Part shown: positions 25,885 through 32,998 of the stretch, piece after piece | How the letters are laid out: every line of letters starts with the position of its first letter | Position numbering within the stretch: the first letter of the stretch is position 1 | Source of the DNA: JBMYTN01 sp049604415 | GTDB taxonomy: Bacteria; Pseudomonadota; Alphaproteobacteria; Rhodospirillales; Rhodospirillaceae | Direction of reading: 5' to 3' | Length of the DNA stretch: 64,000 nt | Assembly (NCBI GenBank): GCA_049604415.1 | Contig: JBMYTN010000008.1 | Coordinates: 65,821 to 129,820, forward strand | Notes under the pieces: generated by a model | The model's input: only the letters and a program-made list of their open reading frames with translations | What the model was told of the DNA's origin: nothing | Database searches by the model: none | Made by a program: the position numbers and the translations under genes

Positions 25885-26772
25885 TTGGCACTCATTGACC
25901 ATATTCGCCAGTGCAACACCCATGAACTATCCCGATTCGTTCCCTTCTCCATCGGTGCCTATCGCGTCGGTTGGGTCCGACCGACGCTTCAGGAGGCCCT
26001 ATTGGCCTATGGCGAGGTGTTTCAGCGCGGTGCTGGCGGAGACCTCCTGTTGGCCCCGCCCCTTTCTGACCCGGCGACCACCGCCGAAGACCGCGACAAG
26101 GCCGTCGGGGCCGTCATTGCCGATCTGGTGGACCAAAATGTCCTTCCCACCCTGAAGGGCGAGATGTACCGGGTGGTGCCGCAATGGGGCCAGCCCCGGC
26201 TGATGAGCCTAGATCGCCATGCGGTGCCCGCTTTTGGCGTGCGCGGCTATGGGGTCCATCTCAATGTGTTCCGCCGCGACCCGGACGGTTTGAAAATGTG
26301 GATTGCCCGGCGCAGCGCAGACCGGGTCAATGCGCCAAACAAGCTCGACAATTTGGTTGCCGGTGGCCAGCCCGATGACCTGGGCCTGGACGAAAACCTG
26401 ATCAAAGAAGCCGCTGAGGAAGCCGGCATGCCCGCCGTCTTGGCCCAAAACGCCCGCCCCGTCGGTGCGGTGACCTATTGCATGGAGGCAGCCTCGGGCC
26501 TGAAGCCGGACACGTTGTTCTGCTACGATCTGGAGGTTCCGGAGGGCTTCACCCCGGTTAACACCGATGGCGAGGTCAGCGAGGTCATGCTGTTGCCCAT
26601 CGACGCGGTGCTCGACATCCTGCGCAGCTCCGATGCCTTCAAATATAACGTGACCTTGGTGATCATCGATTTCCTGATCCGCCATGGCATCCTCAATCCG
26701 GATACGGAGCCGGATTATGAGGCTCTGCTGGCCGGTTTGCATGGCTGGCCCGGGCAAAAGCCACCGTTTTGA
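25885..26772 (+). CDS. DUF4743-type NUDIX hydrolase
   Basis: 295-aa protein with an N-terminal DUF4743 domain and a NUDIX fold like that attached to fungal thiamine pyrophosphokinases. The NUDIX box is recognisable but loose (GGQPDDLGLDENLIKEAAEE, followed by AGM), and ends as usual with LPIDAVLDIL downstream. It probably hydrolyses a nucleoside-diphosphate-linked compound; the substrate is unknown. TTG 25885 is the likely start because AGGGGAG lies 5 nt before it; an earlier TTG at 25867 lacks a site. Its last codons and stop codon form the left copy of the 23-bp direct repeat that flanks the restriction-modification island. Confidence 0.85.
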   Translation: MALIDHIRQCNTHELSRFVPFSIGAYRVGWVRPTLQEALLAYGEVFQRGAGGDLLLAPPLSDPATTAEDRDKAVGAVIADLVDQNVLPTLKGEMYRVVPQWGQPRLMSLDRHAVPAFGVRGYGVHLNVFRRDPDGLKMWIARRSADRVNAPNKLDNLVAGGQPDDLGLDENLIKEAAEEAGMPAVLAQNARPVGAVTYCMEAASGLKPDTLFCYDLEVPEGFTPVNTDGEVSEVMLLPIDAVLDILRSSDAFKYNVTLVIIDFLIRHGILNPDTEPDYEALLAGLHGWPGQKPPF

Positions 26773-26773
26773 C
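26751..26773 (+). repeat. Left direct repeat (attL-like) at the NUDIX gene 3' end
   Basis: 23 bp, beginning CGGGCAAAAGCC and ending CGTTTTGAC, identical to 28932-28954. It contains the last codons and the TGA of the NUDIX gene. Neighbouring bases differ on both sides, so the repeat is exactly 23 bp. Confidence 0.9.
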
Positions 26774-26968
26774 TTACTTTCACGGGTTCACCCTGACCAT
26801 ACAAGGCGGAGCAAGCGTAAAACCCGATGCTTAGAGGTGGACACAGGGGGTGGAAATCCAATCTTTAAAAATTCACGCCCTTATGAGAACATAAGAAGAA
26901 CAAAATGCTGGAGGTCACTCTACATGGTCCCTCCAACGGGGCGGTATATATATTTACCATGATCCAAA

Positions 26969-27952
26969 ATGGGACAGTCTATGCAGTCAAACCTTACATC
27001 CGTAGAGCTCTGCGCAGGTGCAGGTGGTCAAGCGCTTGGTCTTGAACAGGCTGGATATGCTCATGAAGCTCTTGTGGAGATCGACAGGCATTGTCGCGAT
27101 ACCCTTACGATGAACCGTCCATACTGGAACGTCCTCCAGGAAGATCAGGCAGACCTGCTTGAATTTAATGGTCGTCCATATGCGGGCATCGACCTTCTTG
27201 CTGGTGGTCTTCCATGCCCCCCATTCTCGGTGGCTGGAAAGCAGCTTGGGCATGCGGATGAGCGCAACCTTTTTCCGGCAGCATTGCGGGTGATCGATGA
27301 GATCAAACCACAAGCCATCATGATCGAGAACGTCAGGGGCTTTCTGGATGCCGTCTTTGCGGACTATCGGCAAAAATTGAAACGTCAGTTATCGAAATTG
27401 GGCTACGAAACTGATTGGCATCTGTTCAACGCATCCGATTTTGGTGTTCCACAACTCCGGCCACGCGTCGTCATCGTGGCGATCCGGCGAGACCGTGCCG
27501 ACTTATTCTCGTGGCCGACATCCAGTGCAACCAATCCCAAGACGGTTGGGGAAACATTGTTCGATTTGATGAGCGAAAACTCCTGGAAGGGTGCAGCCCG
27601 GTGGCGAGATGGAGCTGACGATATCGCTCCTACTGTTGTCGGTGGCTCAAAAAAACATGGCGGTCCCGATCTGGGGCCAACGAGAGCAAAGCGCGCCTGG
27701 GCAACGTTAGGCGTTGACGGCATGGGCATCGCAAACGAACCGCCGCCACGTGACTTTGTCGGAATGCCTCGTTTGACAGTGCGCATGGTGGCGCGGCTTC
27801 AGGGGTTCCCCGATGATTGGCAGTTTTCCGGCCGCAAAACGCCCGCATACCGCCAGGTTGGCAATGCCTTTCCGCCGCCTGTCGCCGAAGCTGTGGCGTT
27901 GAAAATCCGGGAAGCCATATCGGCACCGCGGTCTGTTCAAGTGGTGGCCTAA
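26969..27952 (+). CDS. DNA (cytosine-5-)-methyltransferase of a type II R-M system
   Basis: C5-cytosine methyltransferase protecting host DNA from the adjacent endonuclease. Motif I is SVELCAGAGGQALGLEQAGY, motif IV LPCPPFSVAG with catalytic Cys at about residue 83, motif VI MIENVRGF, motif VIII near RPRVVIVAIRR, and motifs IX-X RLTVRMVARLQGFPDDW and YRQVGNAFPPPVAEAVA. 327 aa from ATG 26969; ATG 26981 is equally possible, and neither has a good ribosome site. Its stop overlaps the endonuclease start by one base. The predicted target GCCGGC follows from the partner endonuclease and is inferred. Confidence 0.95.
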   Translation: MGQSMQSNLTSVELCAGAGGQALGLEQAGYAHEALVEIDRHCRDTLTMNRPYWNVLQEDQADLLEFNGRPYAGIDLLAGGLPCPPFSVAGKQLGHADERNLFPAALRVIDEIKPQAIMIENVRGFLDAVFADYRQKLKRQLSKLGYETDWHLFNASDFGVPQLRPRVVIVAIRRDRADLFSWPTSSATNPKTVGETLFDLMSENSWKGAARWRDGADDIAPTVVGGSKKHGGPDLGPTRAKRAWATLGVDGMGIANEPPPRDFVGMPRLTVRMVARLQGFPDDWQFSGRKTPAYRQVGNAFPPPVAEAVALKIREAISAPRSVQVVA

Positions 27953-28797
27953 TGCCAGACGCATGGCTCACACAGGCGCGGCGAGAGTTCCACGCAACAA
28001 TCCTTGAAAGCATTCTGACGCGCAGTGCCGTCGGTGTGCCGAGCAACGCGGATAAAGCCAGCAAGCCAAGCATCGCAATTTCAAACGCAATCCTGGATCA
28101 GCTTGGTCCGGCTGTGACGGCGAAAAAATTGCCGGGCCAGACAGCGGGTTCCGATTTCGAGAGCATCTGTGCAACCTTTATCCGCGTGTGCTTCAAGCGC
28201 CTGGGTCATCTGCGACCGGGAGCGTTCACCGTCACCAAAGGCGGTGGCATTGCTCAATTCGATCAGTACGCCCATCTCGATGAACTAGAGGCAATTGCCA
28301 AGGCTAACCGCGAGATAGCCACGGCCATTGGATCAGATTATCTGATCAAGCCGGACATCGTTGTCTCCCGTGAACCGGAAGCGGATGACATGATCAATGC
28401 GCCGGGAGCTTTGGTTGATCTCGATACCGCCCGCCTGACCAGTTTGCGCAAAGCGAACCAGGACATGGCCATCTTGCACGCATCAATCAGTTGCAAATGG
28501 ACCCTGCGCAGTGATCGTGCCCAAAATGCCCGCTCTGAGGGTTTGAATCTGGTTCGAAATCGGAAAGGCCGGTTGCCCCATATAGCGGTGATCACAGCAG
28601 AACCAATGCCTGGGCGGGTGGCTTCTCTAGCCCTTGGGACAGGGGACATCGATTGTGTGTATCATTTCGCGCTCTACGAGCTGCGCAATGCCCTTGTGAA
28701 CCAAGAGCGGGAAGAAACACTCGATATCCTGGACATGATGATTGAAGGGAAGCGGCTGCGCGATATTTCTGATTTGCCGCTCGACTTGGTGACCTAG
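27952..28797 (+). CDS. NgoMIV-type type II restriction endonuclease
   Basis: 281 aa. The active-site set fits R.NgoMIV: Glu70, Asp135 in LIKPDIVVSR, and Lys182 with Glu196 in SISCKWTLRSDRAQNARSE. The known enzyme has E70, D140, K187 and E201, i.e. the same spacing with a constant five-residue offset. NgoMIV is a tetramer that cuts G^CCGGC; the same or a close target is inferred here. The longer frame from 27817 lies inside the methyltransferase gene, so ATG 27952 (within TAATG) is the start. Intact, hence probably an active R-M pair. Confidence 0.93.
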   Translation: MPDAWLTQARREFHATILESILTRSAVGVPSNADKASKPSIAISNAILDQLGPAVTAKKLPGQTAGSDFESICATFIRVCFKRLGHLRPGAFTVTKGGGIAQFDQYAHLDELEAIAKANREIATAIGSDYLIKPDIVVSREPEADDMINAPGALVDLDTARLTSLRKANQDMAILHASISCKWTLRSDRAQNARSEGLNLVRNRKGRLPHIAVITAEPMPGRVASLALGTGDIDCVYHFALYELRNALVNQEREETLDILDMMIEGKRLRDISDLPLDLVT

Positions 28798-28843
28798 AGC
28801 CCTTTCCACGACAAATGAATCGCGGAACTAGCCCTAACCTTTT

Positions 28844-28898
28844 GGTTTGTCACATTTTCGAACCGCCGAACCGGACCCACGACGGCTAGACATACTCT
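28844..28898 (+). repeat. REP-like palindromic repeat, copy B
   Basis: Shares the 20-bp core GAACCGCCGAACCGGACCCA and the leading GTTTGTC…TTTCC/TTTTC segment with copies A and C, but its right arm is degenerate (CTAGACATACTCT). It lies downstream of the endonuclease gene inside the island. The rest of the 347-bp gap 28798-29144 holds the right direct repeat and the leader of the lyase gene. Confidence 0.75.
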
Positions 28899-28931
28899 AA
28901 GACCGTTGCAGATCTGACTCTGGTTCTAGCA

Positions 28932-28954
28932 CGGGCAAAAGCCACCGTTTTGAC
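28932..28954 (+). repeat. Right direct repeat (attR-like) of the R-M island
   Basis: Exact 23-bp copy of 26751-26773. Joined to the sequence after it, it would restore the probable uninterrupted downstream flank of the NUDIX gene. Confidence 0.9.
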
Positions 28955-29144
28955 AGAATATTGCTTATGCTCTGTGGGCCAACACCCGCCTAAGGATAAG
29001 GGTGTTGATCCTTCGGAGCGTTAAAGACATGATCTGCGCCGCGCTGGCCCTTCTTGGCATCCGTTTGGACCCGCTGGCGCTCCCACCCCTTTCGGGACGG
29101 ATCCGCCTTGGGTGATCCCTCCCTGTCCGACAGAGGTCCTCCTC

Positions 29145-30128
29145 ATGAGCTTTAAGATCGTCGAACAGGCGCCCGCACGCCTTAATCGTTCCGAGCAAGC
29201 CGTTCCCGGCTCCAACACCCGTTTTTTGGAAAAAGCCGCCGCCGGTGACGCCGATGTGGTCTTCCTGGACCTGGAAGACAGCGTCGCCCCGAACGAAAAA
29301 GAACAGGCCCGGAAAAACATTATCCAAGCTCTGAACGATCTGGACTGGTCAGGGAAAACTGTTTCTCTGCGGATCAATGGGCTCGACACCCATTATATGT
29401 ATCGCGATGTGGTCGATGTGCTGGAAGCCTGCCCGGACAAGCTGGACCTGATCATGATCCCGAAGGCGGGCACCGCCTCTGACGTCTATGCCGTCGACAT
29501 GCTGGTCACCCAGATCGAAACCGCCACCGGAGCGAAAAAGCGCATCGGTCTGGAAATGATCATCGAAACCGCGCTGGGCATGGCCAATGTGGACGAGATC
29601 GCCGGGGCCTCCCCGCGCAACGAGTCCCTGCATTTCGGGGTCGCCGATTATGCGGCGTCGACCAAAGCCCGCACCACCTCCATTGGCGGCCCGAACAAGG
29701 ATTATGGCGTCCTGACCCACCCGGATGCCGATGGCAATCGGGATTTCCATTGGGGCGACATGTGGCATTATGCCATCGCGCGGATGGTGGTGGCGGCCCG
29801 AGCCCATGGCCTGCGCCCGATCGACGGTCCCTTTGGCGATATCAGTGATGGCGACGGCTATTCCGCCCAGGCCATGCGCGCTGCGATCTTGGGCTGCGAG
29901 GGCAAATGGGCTATTCACCCCTCTCAGGTGACCTTGGCCAATAAGCTGTTCAGCCCGTCCGAAGAAGAAATCGCCGGGGCTCAGGCCATTCTCGACGCCA
30001 TGGAAGAGGCGAAGCGCGAGGGCCGGGGTGCGGTGACCCTAAACGGCAAGCTGATCGACATTGCCTCGATCAAACAGGCCGAAGTCATGGTCAATATGGC
30101 CAAACAAATCGCTTCGGCGAGCCAGTAA
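29145..30128 (+). CDS. L-malyl-CoA / beta-methylmalyl-CoA lyase (HpcH/HpaI, CitE-like)
   Basis: 327-aa TIM-barrel lyase that cleaves or forms malyl-CoA-type thioesters; in alphaproteobacteria it serves glyoxylate assimilation by the ethylmalonyl-CoA or serine routes. Matching blocks: VVFLDLEDSVAPNEKEQAR (metal/catalytic acids), VSLRINGLDT, MIPKAGTASDVYAVDMLV, LEMIIETALGMANVDEIA, LRPIDGPFGDISD, GKWAIHPSQV and LIDIASIKQAEVMV, closely like Mcl1 of Rhodobacter. ATG 29145 is preferred to 29112. Close to accA, another acyl-CoA gene; a hairpin separates them. Confidence 0.93.
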   Translation: MSFKIVEQAPARLNRSEQAVPGSNTRFLEKAAAGDADVVFLDLEDSVAPNEKEQARKNIIQALNDLDWSGKTVSLRINGLDTHYMYRDVVDVLEACPDKLDLIMIPKAGTASDVYAVDMLVTQIETATGAKKRIGLEMIIETALGMANVDEIAGASPRNESLHFGVADYAASTKARTTSIGGPNKDYGVLTHPDADGNRDFHWGDMWHYAIARMVVAARAHGLRPIDGPFGDISDGDGYSAQAMRAAILGCEGKWAIHPSQVTLANKLFSPSEEEIAGAQAILDAMEEAKREGRGAVTLNGKLIDIASIKQAEVMVNMAKQIASASQ

Positions 30129-30138
30129 CCCTTTTGGA

Positions 30139-30165
30139 TCCCGGCCTGCCGCCGGGACGACTTTT
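30139..30165 (+). terminator. Possible terminator between the lyase gene and accA
   Basis: 7-bp GC-rich stem TCCCGGC (30139-30145) / GCCGGGA (30151-30157), then CGACTTTT. It is short and only 20 bp before accA, so it may be a weak terminator or a processing site. Confidence 0.45.
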
Positions 30166-30185
30166 AAAAGAGGATCTTGCCTTCC

Positions 30186-31139
30186 ATGCATTTCTTGGAG
30201 TTCGAAAAACCGATTGCCGAGCTGGAAGGCAAGATTGAAGAACTGCGCCACCTGTCTGACAGCGATGCCATGAACATCGCCGAAGAGGTGGCCCGGTTGC
30301 AGGGCAAAGTCGAAAAGCAGCTACAGGCGGTCTATAGCAAGCTGACCCCTTGGGAAAAAACCCAGGTCGCCCGCCATCCGCAACGCCCCCATTGCCTGGC
30401 CTATATCGACCGGCTGATCGATGATTTCATCCCGCTGGCCGGGGATCGGAACTATGCCGAGGATGAGGCCATTATTGGCGGCATCGGACGGTTCCGGGGC
30501 CAATCGGTCATGATCATTGGCCAGGAAAAGGGCCATGATACCGAAACCCGCCTGAAGCATAATTTTGGCATGGCCCGTCCAGAGGGCTATCGCAAAGCCC
30601 AGCGGCTGATGCGCATGGCCGACCGCTTCAAGCTGCCGGTGCTGACACTGGTCGACACCGCCGGAGCTTATCCGGGCATTGGCGCCGAGGAACGGGGCCA
30701 GGCCGAGGCCATCGCCAAATCCATTGAGGCCTGTCTGGACCTGCGGGTGCCGGTCATCTCCTGCATCATCGGCGAAGGCGGATCCGGCGGGGCCATCGCC
30801 CTGGCCACCGCCAATATTATCCTTATGCCCGAACATGCGATTTACTCGGTAATCTCGCCGGAAGGCTGCGCCTCGATCCTGTGGCGCTCCGGCGATATGG
30901 CCAAAACCGCAGCGGAGGCCCTGAAACTGACCGCCCAAGATCTCTTGGAGCTGAAAGTCATCGATGAAGTGGTGCCCGAGCCCATGGGGGGGGCCCATCG
31001 CGATGCCGATCAGGCCATTGATGCGGTCGGCGACGCCCTGGCCCGGCATTTGGGTGAACTGATTGGCTTGGATGGCGGTGTCTTGCGCGCCCGGCGTCGG
31101 GAAAAATTCCTGGCCATGGGCCGCGATCTCGCCCCCTGA
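30186..31139 (+). CDS. accA: Acetyl-CoA carboxylase carboxyltransferase subunit alpha
   Basis: Alpha half of the carboxyltransferase that makes malonyl-CoA for fatty-acid synthesis. 317 aa, the usual length. Seen: MHFLEFEKPIAELEGKIEEL at the N-terminus, RPHCLAYIDRLIDDF, VMIIGQEKGHDT, and TLVDTAGAYPGIGAEERGQA, then IGEGGSGGAIALATANIIL (oxyanion/CoA-binding glycines). ATG 30186 is chosen over the TTG three codons earlier. AccD is not in the window. Confidence 0.98.
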   Translation: MHFLEFEKPIAELEGKIEELRHLSDSDAMNIAEEVARLQGKVEKQLQAVYSKLTPWEKTQVARHPQRPHCLAYIDRLIDDFIPLAGDRNYAEDEAIIGGIGRFRGQSVMIIGQEKGHDTETRLKHNFGMARPEGYRKAQRLMRMADRFKLPVLTLVDTAGAYPGIGAEERGQAEAIAKSIEACLDLRVPVISCIIGEGGSGGAIALATANIILMPEHAIYSVISPEGCASILWRSGDMAKTAAEALKLTAQDLLELKVIDEVVPEPMGGAHRDADQAIDAVGDALARHLGELIGLDGGVLRARRREKFLAMGRDLAP

Positions 31140-31195
31140 CCTTAAGTCAAAGAGCCTGACGAGCGCCCCCATTTCCCTCACACCCGGACAGATCC

Positions 31196-31870
31196 ATGAC
31201 CTCCGGCAGTGTTCTTTCCGCCCTGTTCGCCCAATTTCCGGTCTTAAAAGACATTCCGGATCAGGAACGGGGCTGGATTGAAGCCCATCTCCAGCATGCG
31301 GTGCTGCCCGCAGGCCAAACCGTGTTTTCCGAAGGCGATGCCTGCACCAATTTTATTCTGGTGCTGCGCGGATCCGTGCAAATCCGCAAAACCAGCGAAA
31401 CCGGACGCGAAATTGTCCTATATCGCGTCGAGGCCGGGCAGACCTGTGTCCTAACCACCGCCTGTCTGCTCGGGCGGTTGCCCTATGGTGCGGAAGGCCT
31501 GACGGAAACCGAAACCGAGGCCCTGGTCCTGCCCCGAGGCGATTTCGATGCCCTGATGGCCAAAAGCCCGGCCTTTCGCCAATTCGTTTTCGCCGCCTAT
31601 GCGGACCGGGTCTCCGGGTTGATGATGCTGATCGAAGAGGTTGCCTTTGGCCGGATCGATCTGCGTCTGGCCCAATGCCTGTTGGCCCGCCGGGATGCGG
31701 ATAATGTGGTCCATGGCACCCATTATGACCTCGCCGTGGAGCTCGGCACCGCGCGGGAGGTCGTCAGCCGCCAGCTCAAAGAGTTTGAGAAACGCGGTTT
31801 GGTTGATCCGGCCCGGGGGCGAATCATCCTTTCCGATCCCGATGGGCTCGCCGCACTGAAAGACGCCTAA
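31196..31870 (+). CDS. Crp/Fnr-family transcriptional regulator
   Basis: 224 aa: N-terminal cNMP-binding-like beta-roll (VLPAGQTVFSEGDACTNFIL, VLRGSVQIRKTSETGREIVL), dimerisation helix, and C-terminal winged helix-turn-helix (THYDLAVELGTAREVVSRQL, then KEFEKRGLV). It lacks the N-terminal cysteines of Fnr; single cysteines at CTNF, TCVLTTACLL and AQCLL might sense redox or sulfur species (inference). An inverted repeat lies just downstream, in front of the DUF2892 gene, which is its likely target. Confidence 0.92.
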   Translation: MTSGSVLSALFAQFPVLKDIPDQERGWIEAHLQHAVLPAGQTVFSEGDACTNFILVLRGSVQIRKTSETGREIVLYRVEAGQTCVLTTACLLGRLPYGAEGLTETETEALVLPRGDFDALMAKSPAFRQFVFAAYADRVSGLMMLIEEVAFGRIDLRLAQCLLARRDADNVVHGTHYDLAVELGTAREVVSRQLKEFEKRGLVDPARGRIILSDPDGLAALKDA

Positions 31871-31905
31871 AATCACCGAACTGTGAGCGGTTTTTGTCCA
31901 GCTTT

Positions 31906-31920
31906 GGTGACATCGTCACC
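31906..31920 (+). promoter_or_regulatory. Candidate operator GGTGAC-N3-GTCACC
   Basis: Perfect 6-bp inverted repeat with a 3-bp centre, 99 bp before the DUF2892 start and downstream of the Crp/Fnr gene. Its shape differs from the Fnr box (TTGAT-N4-ATCAA). Binding by the neighbouring regulator is inferred. Confidence 0.4.
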
Positions 31921-32018
31921 GACAGCGCTGCGGCCTAAGCGTAGTCTCCAGCCATTCCGAAGCCAAACGGGTCGGAATGCTTAAGGGGACCGACCCCCAG
32001 ACCCATGGAGAGATCGAA

Positions 32019-32216
32019 ATGACGAAGAATGTTGGCACCATTGACCGCGCCTTGCGGGTGATTGTTGGCTTGGCTCTGATTGCGCTGGCCGCAACCGGAA
32101 CCGTCGGTATCTGGGGCTATATCGGCGTGGTGCCGATTGCCACCGCCGCCATTGGCTGGTGCCCGGCCTACCTGCCGTTCGGCATCAAAACCTGCAAAAC
32201 CGCTGAGTCCGCCTAA
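32019..32216 (+). CDS. DUF2892 (YgaP-like transmembrane) small protein
   Basis: 65 aa. MTKNVGTIDRALRVIVGLAL begins the DUF2892 signature (N-x-G-x-x-D-R-x-x-R), followed by two hydrophobic helices and a C-terminal WCPAYLPFGIKTCKT segment with two conserved cysteines. In YgaP this module is fused to a rhodanese; here it stands alone. Often paired with a Crp/Fnr regulator and linked to sulfide or nitrosative chemistry in other bacteria (context inference). Ends in a good terminator. Confidence 0.88.
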   Translation: MTKNVGTIDRALRVIVGLALIALAATGTVGIWGYIGVVPIATAAIGWCPAYLPFGIKTCKTAESA

Positions 32217-32241
32217 ACCGTTCTTATTACAGTACCGAAAC

Positions 32242-32273
32242 GCGGCGTTTCCTGCGAGGAAGCGCCGCTTTTT
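32242..32273 (+). terminator. Rho-independent terminator after the DUF2892 gene
   Basis: 11-bp stem GCGGCGTTTCC (32242-32252) / GGAAGCGCCGC (32258-32268) with one G-T pair, loop TGCGA, then TTTTT. Confidence 0.9.
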
Positions 32274-32346
32274 GGTTGTAAGTCCCTAAATTTAAAGAAA
32301 TTATGCCCTTTATTCTTTCCTCTTCCCCGCATGATGGCCTTGTCCC

Positions 32347-32982
32347 ATGAGTTTCACGGAAATTCTGCTGTTCATCCCGGCAGCCGTATTGATGGCCCTT
32401 CCCTTTGGGCCGAGCAATTTTCTGGTGTTCAGCAATGGCTTGCGCCATGGACCGGTTCCCGCAGGCATGGCCGGAAGCGCCCGAATCCTTGGATTCGGTC
32501 TGTTGATTCTATTGACCGCCGTCGGCCTGGGCACCGCTCTGGCCGAGGCCGCTTGGCTGCTGGTGGCGATTAAATGGTTCGGGATCGCCTATTTGGCCTG
32601 GCTGGGCTATGGGATTTGGAAAGCCCCGGCCCCGGACCTGAGCGGTCGGACGGTGGATCCAACGGTCATTTCGACCCCGAGCACATCCGTCTGGCGGTTG
32701 GCGCGGATGGAATTCACCACCGCCATCGCCAATCCCAAGGCGATCCTTTATTTCACCGCCGCCTTCCCACAATTCATCGGCGATGCGGAGGATTTTATTC
32801 CCCGCTTCCTGACCATGGGTGCGGTGTTCCTGGTCTGCGAATATGTGGTGCTGTGGGGCTATGCCCTGATCGGCGGCGGTCTGGGTCGCAGTGGTTTGCT
32901 CAATGGCGTGAAGGGCTGGATCAACAAAGTCACCGGGGCCAGCTTCATCGGCTTCGCCGTCTGGATGGCCGGATCAAAATAG
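32347..32982 (+). CDS. LysE-family amino-acid exporter
   Basis: 211-aa membrane protein with about six transmembrane helices. Family signatures are the N-terminal ALPFGPSNFLVFSNGLRHG (the P-G-P motif region) and WLGYGIWK, with the later AIANPKAILYFTAAFPQFI that is nearly invariant in LysE/RhtB proteins. It would export an amino acid or a related metabolite; which one cannot be told. Isolated gene, convergent with cobQ. Confidence 0.93.
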   Translation: MSFTEILLFIPAAVLMALPFGPSNFLVFSNGLRHGPVPAGMAGSARILGFGLLILLTAVGLGTALAEAAWLLVAIKWFGIAYLAWLGYGIWKAPAPDLSGRTVDPTVISTPSTSVWRLARMEFTTAIANPKAILYFTAAFPQFIGDAEDFIPRFLTMGAVFLVCEYVVLWGYALIGGGLGRSGLLNGVKGWINKVTGASFIGFAVWMAGSK

Positions 32983-32998
32983 ACCTGTAGACCTCAGA

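Larger units (their letters stand above)
26774..28954. mobile_element. Restriction-modification island bounded by 23-bp direct repeats
   Basis: About 2.2 kb between the two direct repeats (one copy counted). It carries only a C5 methyltransferase and an NgoMIV-type endonuclease plus one REP-like repeat, and is visibly richer in A+T than its flanks. No integrase or transposase is inside. The duplication of a gene's 3' end at both borders is the usual mark of a site-specific or homology-assisted insertion that left the target gene intact. Confidence 0.75.
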
